DNA of 64,000 nt. It comes from Microbacterium sp. BK668. Its GTDB lineage: Bacteria > Actinomycetota > Actinomycetes > Actinomycetales > Microbacteriaceae. A model generated the notes under the pieces. It saw only the letters and a program-made list of their open reading frames with translations, had not been told where the DNA came from and ran no database searches. The stretch lies in contig NZ_SNWG01000001.1 in assembly GCF_004362195.1 (NCBI RefSeq), positions 2,232,001 through 2,296,000 of the forward strand, read 5' to 3'. Positions 41,740 through 49,411 of this stretch are shown here, in pieces. The position numbers and the translations under genes are program-made. Each line of letters starts with the position of its first letter. Position 1 is the stretch's first letter.

Positions 41740-43326
41740 TCAGGCCTTCGCCGGGACCGGCTCGGCGATCGGTCCGGGGGACCGGTCGCCGCGGAGCCGC
41801 TTCACCACGAGCTCGGCCGAGATCAGGCACATCGGCAGGCCGATGCCCGGAAGCGCCGAGCCTCCGGCGTACATGAGCCGGTCGACGCGCTTCGAGGCGT
41901 TGCGCGGTCGGAAGACGGCGCTCTGACCCAGGGTGTGCGCGAGGCCCAGGGCGTTGCCCCGCCATGCGTTGAGGTCGGACGCGAAGTCGCCGGGAGCGAT
42001 CGTGCGGCGGACGACGATGCGGTCGGCGAGATCGGGGATGCCGCACCACGACGAGAGCTGCCGGATGACGGCGTCGGCGGCCTTCTCGATGCGCGGGTCG
42101 CCGTCGCCGTCTTCGCCGCCGTGTCCGAGCGACGGGTCCGCGGGGACGGGGACGAGCACGAACAGGTTCTCGTGGCCGGGAGGGGCGACCGTCGCATCCG
42201 ACGCGCTGGGCCGGCAGACGTAGAGGGACGCCGGATCGGGGATGCCGGGCTGCGCTCCGAAGATCAGGTCGAAGTTCGAGCGCCAGTCCTCGGTGAACAG
42301 CAGCGTGTGATGCGCGAGCTCGGAAAGCTCACCGCGGACGCCGAGGAGCAGCAGGAGGGCGCCGGGGCTGGGCGTGCGCTTCTGCCACCACGACTCGGGG
42401 TAGGTCTGAAGCCCCCTCGGCACGAGGGCCGTCTCGGTGTGATGCAGATCGGCGGTCGAGACGACGAGGTCGGCATCGACCGAGCGTCCGTCGGAGAGAC
42501 GGATGCCGGTGGCCCGCGCGGTCTTCGAGGCATCCGTCGTCTCGATCTGCACGACCTTCGCGCCGGTCTCGATCTCGACGCCCCGGGCGCGGGCGAGGCG
42601 CTCGATCGCCCCGATGATCTCGGTGAAGCCTCCGCGCGGGTAGAGGACGCCCTCGTCGAGGTCGAGGTGACTCATGAGGTGGTAGAGACTCGGCACCCCG
42701 TACGGCGAGCCGCCCAGGAAGACCGCGGGGTAGCCGAGGATCTGCCGCAGCCGCTGATCGGCGAAGCGCTGCTCGATGTAGGACGCGAGCGGCCGCGTGA
42801 GCAGCGGCGCCAGGCGGGGCAGCCGGCGGAGGAGCTCGGGGTCGCGCAGGCCCGCGGTCGTCTCGTACGGGTCGTACAGGAAGCGCGTGACGGAGAGGTC
42901 GTAGGCGTCGGCGGCGGAGTCGAGGTAGGCCGCGAGCTTCGCGCCCGCGCCCGGCTCGACACTCTCGAAGAGAGCGGTCGCCTCCTCGCGCCCCGACACG
43001 ACGTCCATCGGCTCAGGGCGCCCTTCGGTGTACACCCGGTAGGCGGGGTGGAGCGGCACGAGGTCGAGCTCGTCGCTCGCGGTCGTGCCGAGGAGCCGGA
43101 AGAAGTGCTCGAACACCTCGGGCATCAGGTACCAGCTCGGCCCGGTGTCGAACCGGAAGCCGTCGCGCTCCCACGAGCCCGCCCGGCCGCCCAGCTCGTC
43201 GCGGCCCTCGAAGACGCGTACGCGCCACCCCTCCGACGCCAGGAGCGCCGCCGTGGCGAGGCCGGCGATTCCGCCGCCGACGACGACGGCGGTCCCCGCG
43301 CGGCGGGGTGATTCGACCCGGTTCAT
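41740..43326 (-). CDS. crtI: Phytoene desaturase
   Basis: A 528-residue FAD-dependent amine-oxidase-like enzyme that desaturates phytoene to lycopene. The N-terminal dinucleotide fold reads VVVGGGIAGLATAALLASEG and then EGRDELGGRAGSW. The C-terminal FAD motif is YAGGSALPGIGLPMCLISAELV, typical of CrtI. The ATG at 43326 overlaps the crtB stop (ATGA), which decides it over an in-frame ATG 11 codons upstream. Membrane association is expected. It is the fourth gene of the operon. Confidence 0.95.
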   Translation of the reverse strand: MNRVESPRRAGTAVVVGGGIAGLATAALLASEGWRVRVFEGRDELGGRAGSWERDGFRFDTGPSWYLMPEVFEHFFRLLGTTASDELDLVPLHPAYRVYTEGRPEPMDVVSGREEATALFESVEPGAGAKLAAYLDSAADAYDLSVTRFLYDPYETTAGLRDPELLRRLPRLAPLLTRPLASYIEQRFADQRLRQILGYPAVFLGGSPYGVPSLYHLMSHLDLDEGVLYPRGGFTEIIGAIERLARARGVEIETGAKVVQIETTDASKTARATGIRLSDGRSVDADLVVSTADLHHTETALVPRGLQTYPESWWQKRTPSPGALLLLLGVRGELSELAHHTLLFTEDWRSNFDLIFGAQPGIPDPASLYVCRPSASDATVAPPGHENLFVLVPVPADPSLGHGGEDGDGDPRIEKAADAVIRQLSSWCGIPDLADRIVVRRTIAPGDFASDLNAWRGNALGLAHTLGQSAVFRPRNASKRVDRLMYAGGSALPGIGLPMCLISAELVVKRLRGDRSPGPIAEPVPAKA

Positions 43327-44192
43327 GCGCGAGCGCTCCGGGGTGAGAAGCCGAGCCATGCTCGGGCGGCGACGAGGGCCTTGACGGGGTTGGGCACGCG
43401 CACACGGGCCTCCGGCTCGGGCTCGCCGTGCAGGCGCACGGCGAGGGCGGCGAACAGATCATGGGCGGCTGTCACGGCGCGGCGGCAGTCAGCCGGAAGC
43501 AGCGGAATGACCTCCGCGGCGGCGTCGAGGTCGGCGTCGATGCGGGCGAGCACCTCCTCGCGCGTGGACGCGCCGAGATAGTCCCGCCCGAGGGCGCCCG
43601 CGTCGTGGTCGGCGTCGCGGAGGAAGTTGACGTCCTGGAAGGCGGCGCCGAGCCGCCGTGCTCCGTCGACGAGGCGGGGCTCCGGCTGGCGCGGGGCCCC
43701 CTCACCGGCGTTGACGAACGCCTGCAGGCACATGAGCCCGACGACCTCCGCCGAGCCGTAGACGTACGCGTCGTGCGATGCGCCGTCGTGCTGGGCCGTG
43801 GTGAGGTCGGTGCGCATCGAGGTGAAGAAGGGGCGCACGAGGTCTCCGCCGATGCCGCACTCGCGCGCGGTGCGCGCGAACGCGTGCACGACGAGGTTGG
43901 CGCTGAAGCCCCGGTCGATCGCGTCCAGGGTCTCGGTCTCGAGGTCGTCCAGCACCCGCCGCTCGGTCTCGGCGTCCAGACCCGCCGACCGCGCGGGCCC
44001 GTCGACGATCTCGTCGGCGACGCGCACGAGCGCGTAGATGTTGCGCACGTGGGAGCGAACGCGAGGGCCGAGCATGCGGCTGGCGAGGCCGAACGATGTC
44101 GAATAGGCCGCGATCACGGCAGCCGCGGCATCCTCGGCCGTCCTGTCGTACAGCGCGAGCCCGGTGACCTCGTCATCGCGCCGGCCGGTCAC
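43323..44192 (-). CDS. crtB: Phytoene synthase
   Basis: A 289-residue squalene/phytoene synthase that joins two GGPP molecules into phytoene. The substrate-binding Asp-rich motifs are present: RVADEIVDGP (first DxxxD) and FQDVNFLRDADHDAGALGRDYL (second). The STSFGLASRMLGP N-terminal motif and YCxGSAEVVGLM-like VYGSAEVVGLM segment fit the family. The GTG at 44192 overlaps the crtE stop (GTGA). Translational coupling through the operon is likely. Confidence 0.95.
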   Translation of the reverse strand: MTGRRDDEVTGLALYDRTAEDAAAAVIAAYSTSFGLASRMLGPRVRSHVRNIYALVRVADEIVDGPARSAGLDAETERRVLDDLETETLDAIDRGFSANLVVHAFARTARECGIGGDLVRPFFTSMRTDLTTAQHDGASHDAYVYGSAEVVGLMCLQAFVNAGEGAPRQPEPRLVDGARRLGAAFQDVNFLRDADHDAGALGRDYLGASTREEVLARIDADLDAAAEVIPLLPADCRRAVTAAHDLFAALAVRLHGEPEPEARVRVPNPVKALVAARAWLGFSPRSARA

Positions 44193-45250
44193 GGGATCCT
44201 CCGGGCGATCTCGCCGGCGATGGTGCTGACCAGGCGCGCCGCGTCGGCGGGCAGAGCGGGGTCGGAGGCCGCGATCCGGGCCTCGCCCAGCGCCTCGTCC
44301 ACGAGGGCGACCAAGCGGGTGCGGGCACCGCTCTCGTCGAGCGCGAGCTGCGCCTCGCGGACGGCGATGGGTCCGGTGTGCGCGACCGAGATCGCCTCGT
44401 TGACGCGGGACCACGCATCCGACTCCCGGGCGAAGCCGATGAGGGGCGTGCGCTTGGCCTCGCGGAGGTCGCCGCCCGATTCGCGCCCCGCCTGGTCGGC
44501 GGTCCCGAAGGCCCCGATCAGGTCGTCGGCCAGCTGGAAGGCCAGGCCCAGATGGCGGCCGGCCTCCGCGAGCGCCGCGATCGCCTCAGCGGGTGCTCCG
44601 GCGAGCACGGCGCCCGCCGAGAGCGGAGCCGTGAACGAGTAGACGGCTGTCTTGTCGTGGGCGGCGGCCAGGAGCGCCTCGGAGTCGGCGTAGTCCGCCG
44701 AGACGGCGTTCTCGACGTCGGCGAGCTCCCCGGCGGCCGAGATGAAGACCGCGTCATCGACGAGACCGAGCAGCGCCTCCCGCTGCGAGGGCGTCGCGTC
44801 CGCCATCGCGACGAGGCGGCAGGCCTCGTGCAGCAGCAGATCGCCGGCGAGGATCGCGGCGGCGTCTCCGAGGAGGGCGGCGCCCGCGGCATCCGCGCCC
44901 CGCGCGCGGCCGCGAAGGCGGAACTCACCGGCGACGTTCGGGATGCCCCGGCGCACCGTGTCGTGGTCGATCACGTCGTCGTGCACGACGAAGGCGGTGT
45001 GCAGCAGCTCGAACGCGGCGGCCACCGGGTACAGCCCGCGAGCGTCCGCGACCGACCCGCCGAAGGCCTCGAAGGCCGCGGCGACCAGCGCGGGACGGAA
45101 TCGCTTGCCTCCCGCCGTGGCGCGCGCGATGGCGGCGCCCAATTCGCTGAAGCCGCCGCCCAGGGCGTCGGCACGATCTCGGATGCGCGAGACGGCGTCG
45201 TCGATGGCGTCGTCGATGGCAGCGGCGGGGGCCGGCGCGAGGGCGATCAT
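44189..45250 (-). CDS. crtE: Geranylgeranyl diphosphate synthase
   Basis: A 353-residue trans-prenyltransferase that builds C20 GGPP from IPP and DMAPP for carotenoid synthesis. The family anchors are GGKRFRPAL, the first Asp-rich motif in VVHDDVIDHDTVRRG, and the second in FQLADDLIGAFG (DDxxG, as in some actinobacterial GGPP synthases), followed by GGDLREAKRTPLI. The ATG at 45250 overlaps the idi stop (ATGA). An in-frame ATG further upstream lies inside idi and was rejected. GGPP is a likely ligand for the divergent MarR-type regulator, by analogy with CrtR. Confidence 0.94.
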   Translation of the reverse strand: MIALAPAPAAAIDDAIDDAVSRIRDRADALGGGFSELGAAIARATAGGKRFRPALVAAAFEAFGGSVADARGLYPVAAAFELLHTAFVVHDDVIDHDTVRRGIPNVAGEFRLRGRARGADAAGAALLGDAAAILAGDLLLHEACRLVAMADATPSQREALLGLVDDAVFISAAGELADVENAVSADYADSEALLAAAHDKTAVYSFTAPLSAGAVLAGAPAEAIAALAEAGRHLGLAFQLADDLIGAFGTADQAGRESGGDLREAKRTPLIGFARESDAWSRVNEAISVAHTGPIAVREAQLALDESGARTRLVALVDEALGEARIAASDPALPADAARLVSTIAGEIARRIP

Positions 45251-45804
45251 GAGGCTCGTCGTCGTTCGCGCGGCTGCGTCGTGTCGAACAGATGCAGCTG
45301 CTCGGCCTGCAGGACGAGCCACGGGCTGAAGGCCCACGGCGTCGAGTCGAGGGATGCCGCGAGATCGGCCGGGTCGACCCAGCGCGCGTCGACGACCTCG
45401 AGCGGGTTCAGCACGGGCTCGTCGTTCGTGCGGGCCGTGTAGACCGGGCACAGCTCGTGCTCTACGATCCCGTTGGCGTCGACGGCGCGGTATCGGAAGA
45501 GCGGAAGGGCGAGCTCGATCTCGGAGAGGGTGATGCCCAGCTCGTACTCCGCTCGCCGGCGGACGGCCGTGATGACCGGCTCGGCGGGGCGGGGGTGGCC
45601 GCAGAACGAGTTGGTCCAGACCCCGGGCCAGGTGGTCTTCCCCAGCGCACGGCGTGTCACGAGCACCTGGCCCTCGTCGTTGACGACGTGGCAGGAGAAT
45701 GCGAGGTGGAGGGCGGTGTCGGTACCGTGGACGCTGCTCTTGAGCGCGGTGCCGATCTCTCGCCCGTCATCGTCCAGGAGGACGACGTGATCGATATCGG
45801 CCAT
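45247..45804 (-). CDS. idi: Isopentenyl-diphosphate delta-isomerase, type 1
   Basis: A 185-residue Nudix-fold enzyme interconverting IPP and DMAPP. Catalytic Cys is in TNSFCGHP, metal and catalytic residues are in RRAEYELGI and in IVEHELCPVY (Glu). A clear GGAGGATACAC ribosome site precedes ATG 45804. As the first gene of the crt operon it balances the allylic primer needed by CrtE and by the C50 elongase, which consumes extra DMAPP. A palindrome overlaps the probable promoter just upstream. Confidence 0.95.
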   Translation of the reverse strand: MADIDHVVLLDDDGREIGTALKSSVHGTDTALHLAFSCHVVNDEGQVLVTRRALGKTTWPGVWTNSFCGHPRPAEPVITAVRRRAEYELGITLSEIELALPLFRYRAVDANGIVEHELCPVYTARTNDEPVLNPLEVVDARWVDPADLAASLDSTPWAFSPWLVLQAEQLHLFDTTQPRERRRAS

Positions 45805-45821
45805 GTGTATCCTCCGTAATT

Positions 45822-45840
45822 TCGCTAGGTAATCTAGCGA
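45822..45840. promoter_or_regulatory. Operator-like palindrome between idi-crt operon and MarR regulator
   Basis: The 7-bp arms TCGCTAG (45822-45828) and CTAGCGA (45834-45840) surround GTAAT. It lies 18 bp upstream of the idi start and overlaps minus-strand TAGATT, a plausible -10 box. This fits a repressor site for the divergent MarR-family protein, as for CrtR in Corynebacterium. Confidence 0.65.
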
Positions 45841-45885
45841 TCTCGTTTCGTCGATGATACATAGGGTGCGGAGGTGTGTCCACAG

Positions 45886-46359
45886 ATGCAGCAGCGGTGG
45901 ATCCCGAAGACGGGCCGCGACCATGCGGTGATGGATGTTCTCAAGGGTATCCGAGCCCTGGGCGACGCCCTGGACCGCATGCACAGCGGCATGAAGGGCG
46001 ACATGGACATGAACGCCTCGGATGTCGCGGCCCTGCGCATGCTCATCGTCCGAGAGCAGCGCGGTGAGACGGTGAGTCCGCGCGACCTCGCCCGGCACCT
46101 GCGCATCTCGACGGCGTCCACCACGAAGCTCCTCGATCGCCTGACGGCGTCGGGGCACCTCGAGCGGCGTCCTCATCCGCACGATCGCCGGTCGCGCATC
46201 GTCGCCCTGACGCAGGCCTCGCGCGATGAGTTCCACCGGCACTTCAGCGAGCGACTGCGAGCTATGAGGGGCGTCGCGGAGGAGTTCGCCGATGACGAGC
46301 TGGAGACCATCGCGAGATTCCTGTTCCGGCTCAGCGACGCCGTCGATCCCGGCCGATGA
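45886..46359 (+). CDS. MarR-family transcriptional regulator (CrtR-like)
   Basis: A 157-residue winged-helix regulator. The N-terminal helix pairs lead into SDVAALRMLIVREQRGETVSP, then the recognition region (RDLARHLRISTASTTKLLDRLTASGHLERRPHPHDRRSRIVAL) with the RRPHPxDRR wing. The ATG at 45886 lies 11 bp after GGAGG; a GTG at 45874 is the alternative start. It diverges from idi-crtE with a palindrome in the 81-bp gap, so it very likely controls the carotenoid operon, perhaps responding to GGPP. The stop is directly followed by the duplicated tRNA-tail segment. Confidence 0.85.
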   Translation: MQQRWIPKTGRDHAVMDVLKGIRALGDALDRMHSGMKGDMDMNASDVAALRMLIVREQRGETVSPRDLARHLRISTASTTKLLDRLTASGHLERRPHPHDRRSRIVALTQASRDEFHRHFSERLRAMRGVAEEFADDELETIARFLFRLSDAVDPGR

Positions 46360-46362
46360 CCC

Positions 46363-46469
46363 GCGGGACCGCCTGAAGTGCGGTGCAAAGGGCCGGTCGC
46401 GCCATCGAAATAAAGAAGGCGCCCCCTGGCGGGGACGCCCTCTTCTGCTTGTTGCGGGGACAGGATTTG
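46363..46469. repeat. Diverged duplicate of the tRNA-fMet 3' end and its terminator
   Basis: These 107 bp match 46521-46627 at a constant offset of 158 bp. The first 40 bp and the last 19 bp are identical, while the middle differs at several positions so that the hairpin is imperfect. The last 19 bp are the 3' end of tRNA-fMet, so this is a truncated tRNA relic; the tRNA body is missing. Confidence 0.88.
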
Positions 46470-46492
46470 GCCACGCCGCCCCTCCACGAGCC

Positions 46493-46511
46493 GCTCCGCG
46501 ACTCGCGGAGC
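46493..46511. repeat. Short perfect inverted repeat in the spacer
   Basis: GCTCCGCG (46493-46500) and CGCGGAGC (46504-46511) with a 3-nt loop lie in the 51-bp spacer between the two copies of the tRNA-tail duplication. Confidence 0.6.
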
Positions 46512-46568
46512 CTCTGCGGCGCGGGACCGCCTGAAGTGCGGTGCAAAGGGCCGGTCGCGCTGACGAAG

Positions 46569-46604
46569 TGAAGAAGGCGCCCCCTGGCGGGGACGCCTTC
46601 TTCA
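46569..46604 (-). terminator. Terminator hairpin of tRNA-fMet
   Basis: Arms of 11 bp (46569-46579 and 46594-46604) plus an inner CCCC/GGGG pair with loop TGGC form a strong stem about 5 bp beyond the mature tRNA 3' end. It is also oriented to stop read-through from the MarR gene. Confidence 0.75.
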
Positions 46605-46609
46605 TTTCG

Positions 46610-46683
46610 TTGCGGGGACAGGATTTGAACCTGCGACCTCTGGGTTATGAGCCCAGCGAGCTACCGAGCTGCTCCACCCCGCG
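46610..46683 (-). tRNA. Initiator tRNA-fMet (CAT anticodon)
   Basis: The 74-nt cloverleaf begins CGCGGGGTGGAGCAG and has anticodon loop CTCATAA flanked by three G-C pairs, as required for initiators. The TTCAAATC T-loop is present. The acceptor end pairs with C1 opposite A72, the mismatch that marks initiator tRNA and lets the formyltransferase recognise it. CCA is not encoded. A TAGGCT box lies 11 bp upstream and a hairpin terminator follows. A truncated copy of its 3' end lies about 140 bp further downstream. Confidence 0.96.
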
Positions 46684-46694
46684 GCACAATGAAA

Positions 46695-46700
46695 AGCCTA
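46695..46700 (-). promoter_or_regulatory. TAGGCT -10 box of tRNA-fMet
   Basis: Minus-strand TAGGCT ends 11 bp before the tRNA 5' end, giving a leader of a few bases. No good -35 element is seen at standard spacing. Confidence 0.45.
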
Positions 46701-46776
46701 GCACGGTTCCAAGGCGCCGCCCGACACGAGCCCGGCTCGCTTGCCGCGCGCGGCCCGATCGGACCAGGATGAATCC

Positions 46777-47304
46777 ATGCCGCCGGACGCCCCCACCGCA
46801 CGCCGCGACGACCGCCGCGACGACGTTCGGGACGGCCGTGACGAGACGCCGAACGAGCGCGCGGATCGCAACTGGGGAGAGGTCCTCCAGGAGCTCCGCG
46901 TCCTCCAGACCGGCACGCAGATCCTCACAGGATTCCTGCTGGCGCTGGCCTTCCAGCCGGCCTTCGGGGATCTGACCGGCGACCAGCGGACCTTCTATCT
47001 CGTGCTCGTCGTCCTCGCCGGGCTGAGCACGATCTTCGCGCTCGCGCCCGTCGCCCTCCATCGCATCCTCTTCCGCCAGCGGCTGAAGCGGAGGGTCGTC
47101 GCGTACGGCCACGTCGCCCTCTCCGCGGCGCTCTTCACGGTCGCGGCGCTCGTCGTCGGTGTCGTCGCCTTCGTCTTCGACATCGTCGTCAGCGACACCG
47201 CCGCCACCGTCGTCGCGGTGATCCTGGGGACGATCCTGGTCGTGCTCTGGATCGTCGTCCCGACCGTTCTGCGCATCCGCGGGCGCAGGGAGGAGATGCG
47301 ATGA
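46777..47304 (+). CDS. DUF6328 family four-helix membrane protein
   Basis: A 175-residue membrane protein. The N-terminus is charged (about 45 residues of Arg/Asp), followed by WGEVLQELRVLQTGTQILTGFLLALAFQPAF, the recognisable start of this actinobacterial family. Three further helices and a basic tail follow. Function is unknown. The ATG at 46777 lacks a strong ribosome site; CAGGAT lies 6 bp upstream, a poor leaderless box. The stop overlaps the next gene's ATG (ATGA), so it is coupled to the amidase gene. Confidence 0.72.
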   Translation: MPPDAPTARRDDRRDDVRDGRDETPNERADRNWGEVLQELRVLQTGTQILTGFLLALAFQPAFGDLTGDQRTFYLVLVVLAGLSTIFALAPVALHRILFRQRLKRRVVAYGHVALSAALFTVAALVVGVVAFVFDIVVSDTAATVVAVILGTILVVLWIVVPTVLRIRGRREEMR

Positions 47305-48101
47305 CCCTCGCCGTCGCCGTCGCACAGTTCTCCCCGACGGCGGATGCCTCCGCCAACGTCGATCTGATCACCGAGCTCATCCAGACCGCTGCCGACCGCG
47401 GCGCGGGCGTCGTGGTGTTCCCCGAGTACTCGAGCTACTTCATCGACCCGTTCGACGAGTCCCTCGCCGTGCATGCCCAGGATGTGGACGGGCCCTTCAC
47501 GCACGCGCTCACGCGCTTGGCCGCCGAGCACGGCCTCGTCGTCGTGGCGGGGCTTCTGGAGCGGGCCGGAGACGGGCGCCGGGTGCGCAACACCGTGGTC
47601 GCCGTGGACGCGTCGGGCGTCGTCGCGCGATACCGGAAGCTTCACCTCTACGACGCGTTCGGACAGCGCGAGTCCGACTGGGTCGAGCGCGGCGAGCTCG
47701 CTGATCCGGAGACGTTCGAGGTGGACGGGCTCCGCTTCGGGCTCATGACCTGCTACGACCTGCGCTTCCCGGAGGTCGGCCGACTGCTCGTGGATGCCGG
47801 GGCCGAGGTGTTCCTCGTGCCGTCCGAGTGGGTGCGCGGACCGCTCAAGGAGCACCACTGGCGCACGCTCGTCCAGGCGCGCGCGATCGAGAACACCGTC
47901 TTCGTGGCGGCCGCGGACCATCCGCCGCCGCTCGGGGTGGGCCTGTCGATGATCGTCGACCCGCAGGGCATGCAGATCGCGGCGGTCGGCACCGCCACCG
48001 ATGTCGCCGTCGGCCATCTCGATCCCGACGCCGTCGAGCGGGTGCGCCGGGTCAATCCGTCGCTGGCCCTGCGCCGGCTGCGTGTCGCGCCGAGGGACTG
48101 A
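47301..48101 (+). CDS. Carbon-nitrogen hydrolase (nitrilase superfamily amidase)
   Basis: A 266-residue nitrilase-superfamily amidohydrolase. The Glu-Lys-Cys triad is visible: Glu in VVFPEYSSYF, Lys in YRKLHLYDAF, and Cys in GLMTCYDLRFPEV. The sequence is closest to the Nit1/YafV-like branch that acts on deaminated glutathione or other omega-amides; the exact substrate is open. The ATG overlaps the DUF6328 stop. It converges with the aminotransferase gene 9 bp away; an omega-amidase beside a transaminase is a common metabolic pairing. Confidence 0.87.
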   Translation: MTLAVAVAQFSPTADASANVDLITELIQTAADRGAGVVVFPEYSSYFIDPFDESLAVHAQDVDGPFTHALTRLAAEHGLVVVAGLLERAGDGRRVRNTVVAVDASGVVARYRKLHLYDAFGQRESDWVERGELADPETFEVDGLRFGLMTCYDLRFPEVGRLLVDAGAEVFLVPSEWVRGPLKEHHWRTLVQARAIENTVFVAAADHPPPLGVGLSMIVDPQGMQIAAVGTATDVAVGHLDPDAVERVRRVNPSLALRRLRVAPRD

Positions 48102-48110
48102 CGCGGGACG

Positions 48111-49313
48111 TCAGCGCGAAAGGGCCGCGAGGCGGGATGCCGCCTCGTCGAGCACCTCGACCCGCTTGCAGGCGGCGAACCGCACGAGTGTCGCATAGTC
48201 GGCTCGATGCTCGGGGGTCGCGAACGCGGGGAGCGGGATCGCGACGACGCCGGCGCGACGGGGAAGCGTGCGGCAGAAGTCGGCGGCATCCGTCGCTCCG
48301 AGGGGAGCGGCATCCGCCACCGTGAAGTACGACCCGGACGGCACCGACACCTCGAAGCCGGCCGCCCGCAGTCCGCGTCCGAGGAGGTCGCGCTTGTCGC
48401 GCAGCGCGTCGGCGATGCCGTGGAAGTAGTGGTCGGGGAGGCGGAGCCCGGTCGCGATGGCGGGCTGGAAGGGCGCGCCGTTGACGTAGGTCAGCCACTG
48501 CTTGATCGCGAGGACGGCGTCGATGAGGATGGCGGGCCCGGTCGCCCACCCGATCTTCCACCCCGTGGTCGAGAAGGTCTTCCCGCCCGACGAGATCGCG
48601 ATCGTCCGGTCCCATGCGCCGGGAAGGGTCGCCAGCGGCACGTGCGGCCCGTCGAACGCGAGATGCTCGTACACCTCGTCCGTCACGAGGATCGCATCGT
48701 GCCGATCGGCCAGCTCGACCAGGAGCGTCCGGACGTCGGCCGTGAAGACCGCACCGGTCGGATTGTGCGGGTCGTTGACGAGGATCACCCGCGTCCGATC
48801 GGTGACGGCATCCCGCAGGCGGTCGAGGTCCGGCTGGAAATCGGGCCACTGCAGCGGCACCGTCACCAATCGCGCCCCGGTGAGCGCGACGACGGCGGCG
48901 TACTCGTCGTAATACGGCTCGAACACGACGATCTCGTCATCCGGACCCTCCACGAGGGCCAGCAGCGCGGCGGCGATCGCCTCCGTCGCCCCGGCCGTCA
49001 CGAGCACGTTGCGCGCGGGATCCAGCGTGAGCCCGTAGAAGCGCCGCTGGTGCTCGGCCACGGCAGCGAGGAGGTCCGGAATGCCCCGCCCCGGCGGGTA
49101 CTGGTTGACGCCGTTCGCGATGGCTGCCCTGGCCGTCTCGAGCACTTCGAACGGTCCGTCCTCGTCCGGGAAGCCCTGACCCAGGTTCACGGCCCCCGTT
49201 TCGGCCGCGAGCGCACTCATCTCGGCGAAGATGGTGGGACGAACCGTCCCGTCTGATCCGACGAGCCCCGCACCCGTGACCACGCGGCGCCAAGCGCCTG
49301 GAATCTCTCGCAT
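48111..49313 (-). CDS. Class I/II pyridoxal-phosphate aminotransferase (DapC-like)
   Basis: A 400-residue fold-type I aminotransferase. Landmarks are NLGQGFPDEDGP, the cofactor region VLVTAGATEAIAAAL, VNDPHNPTGAVF, the PLP Lys in SSGGKTFSTTGWKIGW, and the late Arg in VRFAACKRVEVL. This resembles actinobacterial N-succinyldiaminopimelate aminotransferase (DapC) and methionine/kynurenine transaminases. With dapD and dapE elsewhere in the window, DapC is attractive but not proven. The ATG at 49313 follows TAGCGT by 7 bp. It diverges from htrA. Confidence 0.85.
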   Translation of the reverse strand: MREIPGAWRRVVTGAGLVGSDGTVRPTIFAEMSALAAETGAVNLGQGFPDEDGPFEVLETARAAIANGVNQYPPGRGIPDLLAAVAEHQRRFYGLTLDPARNVLVTAGATEAIAAALLALVEGPDDEIVVFEPYYDEYAAVVALTGARLVTVPLQWPDFQPDLDRLRDAVTDRTRVILVNDPHNPTGAVFTADVRTLLVELADRHDAILVTDEVYEHLAFDGPHVPLATLPGAWDRTIAISSGGKTFSTTGWKIGWATGPAILIDAVLAIKQWLTYVNGAPFQPAIATGLRLPDHYFHGIADALRDKRDLLGRGLRAAGFEVSVPSGSYFTVADAAPLGATDAADFCRTLPRRAGVVAIPLPAFATPEHRADYATLVRFAACKRVEVLDEAASRLAALSR

Positions 49314-49320
49314 CGGGTTC

Positions 49321-49326
49321 ACGCTA
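49321..49326 (-). promoter_or_regulatory. TAGCGT -10 box, leaderless start of the aminotransferase
   Basis: Minus-strand TAGCGT ends 7 bp before ATG 49313. It decides this start against an in-frame ATG 32 codons upstream. Confidence 0.55.
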
Positions 49327-49411
49327 CTCGCAAAGTCGAGTCCCAACGCGGGCATAAGAAATGCACAGACTCGCAGGGCACAGTGAGAGCACTTGTCCAC
49401 AAGGAGCATCC

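Noticed and set aside
46363..46546. Short open frames through the tRNA-tail duplication
   Set aside because: They cross terminator stems and tRNA sequence in both copies, lack ribosome sites, and are not plausible proteins.
46360..46683. A present-day integrative element at tRNA-fMet
   Set aside because: Only 51 bp separates the two copies; no integrase or cargo is present. At most it is a relic.
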